Shown here: piece by piece, positions 61,150-64,000 of the stretch | Layout of the letters: every line of letters begins with the position of its first letter | Numbering within the stretch: the first letter of the stretch is position 1 | NCBI RefSeq assembly: GCF_000177675.1 | Contig: NZ_ADGX01000040.1 | Span: 1 to 64,000 of the forward strand | Origin: Parafrankia sp. EUN1f | GTDB taxonomy: Bacteria; Actinomycetota; Actinomycetes; Frankiales; Frankiaceae | Reading direction: 5' to 3' | DNA: 64,000 nt | Program-made: the position numbers and the translations under genes | The notes under the pieces: model-generated | The model's database searches: none | The model's input: the letters and a program-made list of their open reading frames with translations, nothing else | What the model was told of the DNA's origin: nothing

Positions 61150-63636
61150 TCAGGGCTGGAGGACGGCGGCCAGGTCGTCCTCGATGGCTGCCGCCTTGTC
61201 AGGGAAGTAGCCCAGCAGCGTGCGCAGGTTCGGCAGGGAGGGTTCGGTACCGGTGTCCGCGTCGCCGAACTGCGGCAGGTGCCCCCGCAGGACGGCGCGC
61301 ACCGCGGCCCAGGTGGCCGTGTCACGGAAGATGACGCTCAGCGGCGTGTCGAGGGTGTAGTCGGGGAGACTCTGATCGGCGGCCGGGACGTCGTACTCCC
61401 AGTGGTGGTCGCCCGCGCCCACCTGTGCCGTCAGCCCGTCCGGATGGTGGGGGAGGACGACCTCGGCGACGGCGCCCGCGGGAACGGTGACCTCGACGGC
61501 AAGGCAGACGGCCGGGTCGTGCCGCCAGTGGACGCGGACGCGCCCGAGCGGGGTGTCGTGGGTGACGGTGGCGTGGGTGAGCCCGCCGCCGGGCTGGGGG
61601 GCGATCCGGATGCGGCGGTAGCCGGGCTCGGCCGGCTCAAGACCGCCGACGACGCGGTGCAGCCAGTCGGCGATCGCGCCGAGGGCGTAGTGGTTGAGCG
61701 AGGTCATACCGGTGTCGTTCAGCGAGCCGTCGGGCCTGATGGCGTCCCACCGTTCCCAGATCGTCGTCGCGCCCTGGGTCACCGGGTAGAGGAACGACGG
61801 GCATTCGGTCTGCAGGAGCAGCCGGTAGGCGGTGTCGAGCTGGCCGGTGCGGCTCAGGGCGTGCGCGACGAGCGGCGTGCCGGCGAAGCCGGTGGTGATG
61901 CGGTGCCCGGCCTTGGCGACGAGCTCGGTGAGGCGCCTTCCGGCCCGCGTCAGCTGCGCCGGTTCGAGGAGGTCGAAGCAGACGGCCAGCGCGTAGGCGG
62001 TGACGGTGTCGGCGGCGAGGAGCCCGGCGGGCGTGACCCATTCGTCGCGGAACGCCGCGCGCACTCGCCGGTGCAGTGCCTCGTACCGGGTGGCATCCTC
62101 GGTGTGGCCCAGTACCCGGGCGGTGCGCGCCAGCTCGCCGGTGGTCCTGCACAGGTAGGCGGTGGCGACGTAGTAGGCGTCGGTCTTTCCGCCGGCAGGG
62201 TTCTTCGCCGGAGCGTCGGGGTCCAGCCAGTCGCCGAACTGGAAGCCGCTGTTCCACAGCCCCCGTTCGTCGAGCATCGCCTCGACACCGTCCATGAACG
62301 CCGTCATGGACGGGTACTGGCGGGCAAGAACCGCCGGGTCTCCGTACTCCTGGTAGAGCGCCCACGGCAGGCTCACCGCGACATCCGCCCACAGTGCGGT
62401 CGGCGTGGTGATCGGCATGGTGAGCACGTCCGGGACGACGAGCGGCACGTGGCCCTTCTCGGCCTGTTCGGCGGCGAGGTCGGCCAGCCAGGAGCCCAGC
62501 AGGGCGCGCACGTCGTAGAGGAAGGCGGCGGTGGGGGCGAAGGCGTTCAGGTCACCGGTCCAGCCGAGGCGCTCGTCGCGCTGCGGGCAGTCGCTCGGCA
62601 CGCCGACGATGTTGCCGCGCAGTGACCAGACGACGTTGCGGTGCAGCTGGTTGACGAGCTCGTTCGACGTCTCGAACCAGCCGGTGCGGCGCACGTCGCT
62701 GTGGACGACGACGGCCACCAGCGCGTCGGCGGTGAGCTCGCCCGGCCAGCCGTCCACGTCCACATAACGGAAGCCGTGGAAGGTGAACCGCGGCTCCCAC
62801 GTCTCCCCGGCGGGGTCACCGTTCAGGGTGTAGCGGTCGGTCGCCAGCGCGGTCCGGTTGGTGCGGAAGTCGGCCTCGCCGTCGATGAGCGTCTCGGCGT
62901 GGCGCAGGATGACCGTCGTGCCGGCGTCACCGCGGACGGTGAGACGGACCCAGCCCGTCAGGTTCTGCCCGAAGTCGACGACCGTCCGCCCGGCGGGCGT
63001 CGTCAGGATCTCCACCGGCGTCAGCTCCTCGATCCGCCGGATCGGCGGAGCCTCGCCGGCGACGAGGGTGTCGAGCCCGCGGTCGACGATCTCGACGGCG
63101 GACCAGGCGGCGTCGTCGAAGCCGGGCTCGCACCAGCCCGCCGGGTGCAGCCGGGCGTCACAGGTCTCGCCGTCGTAGAGGCTGTCGGCGAGGATCGCGC
63201 CGGTACCGACACGCCAGGAGGCGTCGCTGCCGATCACCTCGACGTGGTCGCCGTAGTCGAGTTCGAGCTGCAGGAAGGCCGCGGGCCGGTCGGCCCACAC
63301 CGCCCGCTGCTCTTTCTCCCAGGTCAGCCGCCCCACCGCCCAGCCTTCGCCGAGAATCGCGCCGATCGTGTTCGCCCCCGGGACCAGCAGGTCGGTGACC
63401 TCATGCCTGCTGACGACGAGTCGGTGCGTGTAGGACGTCCAGCCGGGGGCGAGGACCTCGTCACCGACGCGGCTGCCGTTCAGGTGCGCCTCGATCAGGC
63501 CGAGGGCGGTGACATGCAGGGTCGCTGACCGCAGTCCACCGCCGACGGTGAAGTCCCGCCGCAGGTACGGCGCGGGCCGGCCGTCGGCCGAGGTGCCCGC
63601 CTGCGCGATGAAGCTGGCCTTCCAGGGCGATGCCAT
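61150..63636 (-). CDS. GH78 alpha-L-rhamnosidase
   Basis: An 828-residue multidomain glycoside hydrolase that removes terminal alpha-L-rhamnose from plant glycosides and pectin side chains. The N-terminal beta domains (YLRRDFTVGGGLRSATLHV, LNGSRVGDEVLAPGWTSY) are followed by the (alpha/alpha)6 barrel with the catalytic region VPSDCPQRDERLGWTGDLNA and the second acidic residue region QGATTIWERWDAI. There is no signal peptide, so it is probably intracellular. ATG 63636 (MASPWKASFIAQ) has GGAAGG upstream and is preferred over GTG 63648. It lies 107 bp after the GH43 gene on the same strand. Confidence 0.93.
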   Translation of the reverse strand: MASPWKASFIAQAGTSADGRPAPYLRRDFTVGGGLRSATLHVTALGLIEAHLNGSRVGDEVLAPGWTSYTHRLVVSRHEVTDLLVPGANTIGAILGEGWAVGRLTWEKEQRAVWADRPAAFLQLELDYGDHVEVIGSDASWRVGTGAILADSLYDGETCDARLHPAGWCEPGFDDAAWSAVEIVDRGLDTLVAGEAPPIRRIEELTPVEILTTPAGRTVVDFGQNLTGWVRLTVRGDAGTTVILRHAETLIDGEADFRTNRTALATDRYTLNGDPAGETWEPRFTFHGFRYVDVDGWPGELTADALVAVVVHSDVRRTGWFETSNELVNQLHRNVVWSLRGNIVGVPSDCPQRDERLGWTGDLNAFAPTAAFLYDVRALLGSWLADLAAEQAEKGHVPLVVPDVLTMPITTPTALWADVAVSLPWALYQEYGDPAVLARQYPSMTAFMDGVEAMLDERGLWNSGFQFGDWLDPDAPAKNPAGGKTDAYYVATAYLCRTTGELARTARVLGHTEDATRYEALHRRVRAAFRDEWVTPAGLLAADTVTAYALAVCFDLLEPAQLTRAGRRLTELVAKAGHRITTGFAGTPLVAHALSRTGQLDTAYRLLLQTECPSFLYPVTQGATTIWERWDAIRPDGSLNDTGMTSLNHYALGAIADWLHRVVGGLEPAEPGYRRIRIAPQPGGGLTHATVTHDTPLGRVRVHWRHDPAVCLAVEVTVPAGAVAEVVLPHHPDGLTAQVGAGDHHWEYDVPAADQSLPDYTLDTPLSVIFRDTATWAAVRAVLRGHLPQFGDADTGTEPSLPNLRTLLGYFPDKAAAIEDDLAAVLQP

Positions 63637-63743
63637 CGAACCTTCCACTTCAACCTGGGTGCGTGGGTCTGATCCGCGCGAGCGGTCTGGGTCTGTGGGC
63701 TGTGCCGCCGCGGCGCGATGGCGGCCGCGGCCCGATGGCCGCG

Positions 63744-64000
63744 TCAGCTCGCTGCGGCTGGCAGGTAGGTGAAACGGGTCAGCGTGGCGTCGGTGCCCAA
63801 CGCCTCGACACCGATGACCCGTCCGGTGAAGCCGCCGGCGACCTCGGTGGACAGGTACCGGCCGTCGACGGCGGTGAGGACCTCGAAGACGCCGTCCCGG
63901 ACCTGGCCGAACTCCAGCAGGTCGGGGCCATGGCTGAGCCCCGGGCCTTCGGGGTGCGCGACGGCGCGGACGGCCAGGGGATGCTCGGCCGCGATCTCGT
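63744..64000 (-). CDS. GH43-type beta-xylosidase/arabinofuranosidase, 3' end only
   Basis: The gene continues past the right edge; 85 codons are visible, ending at TGA (63744-63746). The protein ends YLSTEVAGGFTGRVIGVEAL and LTRFTYLPAAAS. STEVAGGFTGRVIG is the signature of the C-terminal beta-sandwich domain of family 43 glycosidases, which act on xylan and arabinan. It has no start in the window. It is in line with the rhamnosidase gene and close to xylAB, so it would supply xylose or arabinose. Confidence 0.75.
   Translation of the reverse strand, partial: EIAAEHPLAVRAVAHPEGPGLSHGPDLLEFGQVRDGVFEVLTAVDGRYLSTEVAGGFTGRVIGVEALGTDATLTRFTYLPAAAS

Overview
The window is very GC-rich, with GTG and TTG starts, Shine-Dalgarno sites of the GGAGG type and many Ala/Gly/Pro/Arg-rich low-complexity stretches, as in an actinobacterium. 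The gene content (BTAD/AfsR-type regulator, Ser/Thr kinase with WD40 repeats, TerD, CYTH-CHAD protein, dnaX-ybaB-recR preceded by an actinobacterial SRP RNA) fits the Frankia/Pseudofrankia group best, but the genus is inferred from style and is not proven.

The left half (about 1-30 kb) is mostly conserved chromosomal content: the 3' end of a lysozyme-fold secreted protein, an MFS exporter convergent with and overlapping PEP carboxylase (ppc), a BlaI/M56 regulator pair divergent from cydAB (cytochrome bd oxidase) with a striking operator array between them, a CPBP protease, a CYTH-CHAD protein, an aldo/keto reductase, a cold-shock gene with a clear terminator, asd and lysC (aspartate pathway), terD, an alcohol dehydrogenase, a large BTAD regulator, and the recombination/replication block recR-ybaB-dnaX with SRP RNA and tRNA-Ser.

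tRNA-Ser(GGA) at about 30.0 kb is followed by a decayed tyrosine-recombinase gene and then by accessory DNA: a Ser/Thr kinase whose WD40 part is out of frame, a membrane protein, a lipoprotein divergent from a NarL-type two-component system, and a less GC-rich patch with a DUF2690 protein.

From 38.9 kb to the end the window is a sugar-use region. A minus-strand operon (U32-like protein, enolase-superfamily dehydratase, Zn sugar dehydrogenase with a frameshift, ketoglutarate-semialdehyde-type dehydrogenase, SMP-30 lactonase) looks like a non-phosphorylating oxidative sugar route controlled by a divergent LacI regulator and a perfect palindromic operator. A second LacI regulator with two operators sits between a P450 gene and a Gfo/Idh/MocA oxidoreductase. 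Two further minus-strand units (PhyH-like dioxygenase plus ABC exporter; GH1 beta-glucosidase plus substrate-binding lipoprotein) share an unusual direct-repeat site. A ROK repressor diverges from xylA-xylB, followed by a GH78 alpha-L-rhamnosidase and the 3' end of a GH43 gene. Together this suggests use of plant-wall sugars and glycosides.

Two genome-wide habits are visible: in-frame tandem repeat expansions (often 18- or 24-bp units) inside otherwise conserved enzymes, and a dispersed intergenic palindromic repeat family, one copy of which has terminal inverted repeats like a MITE.
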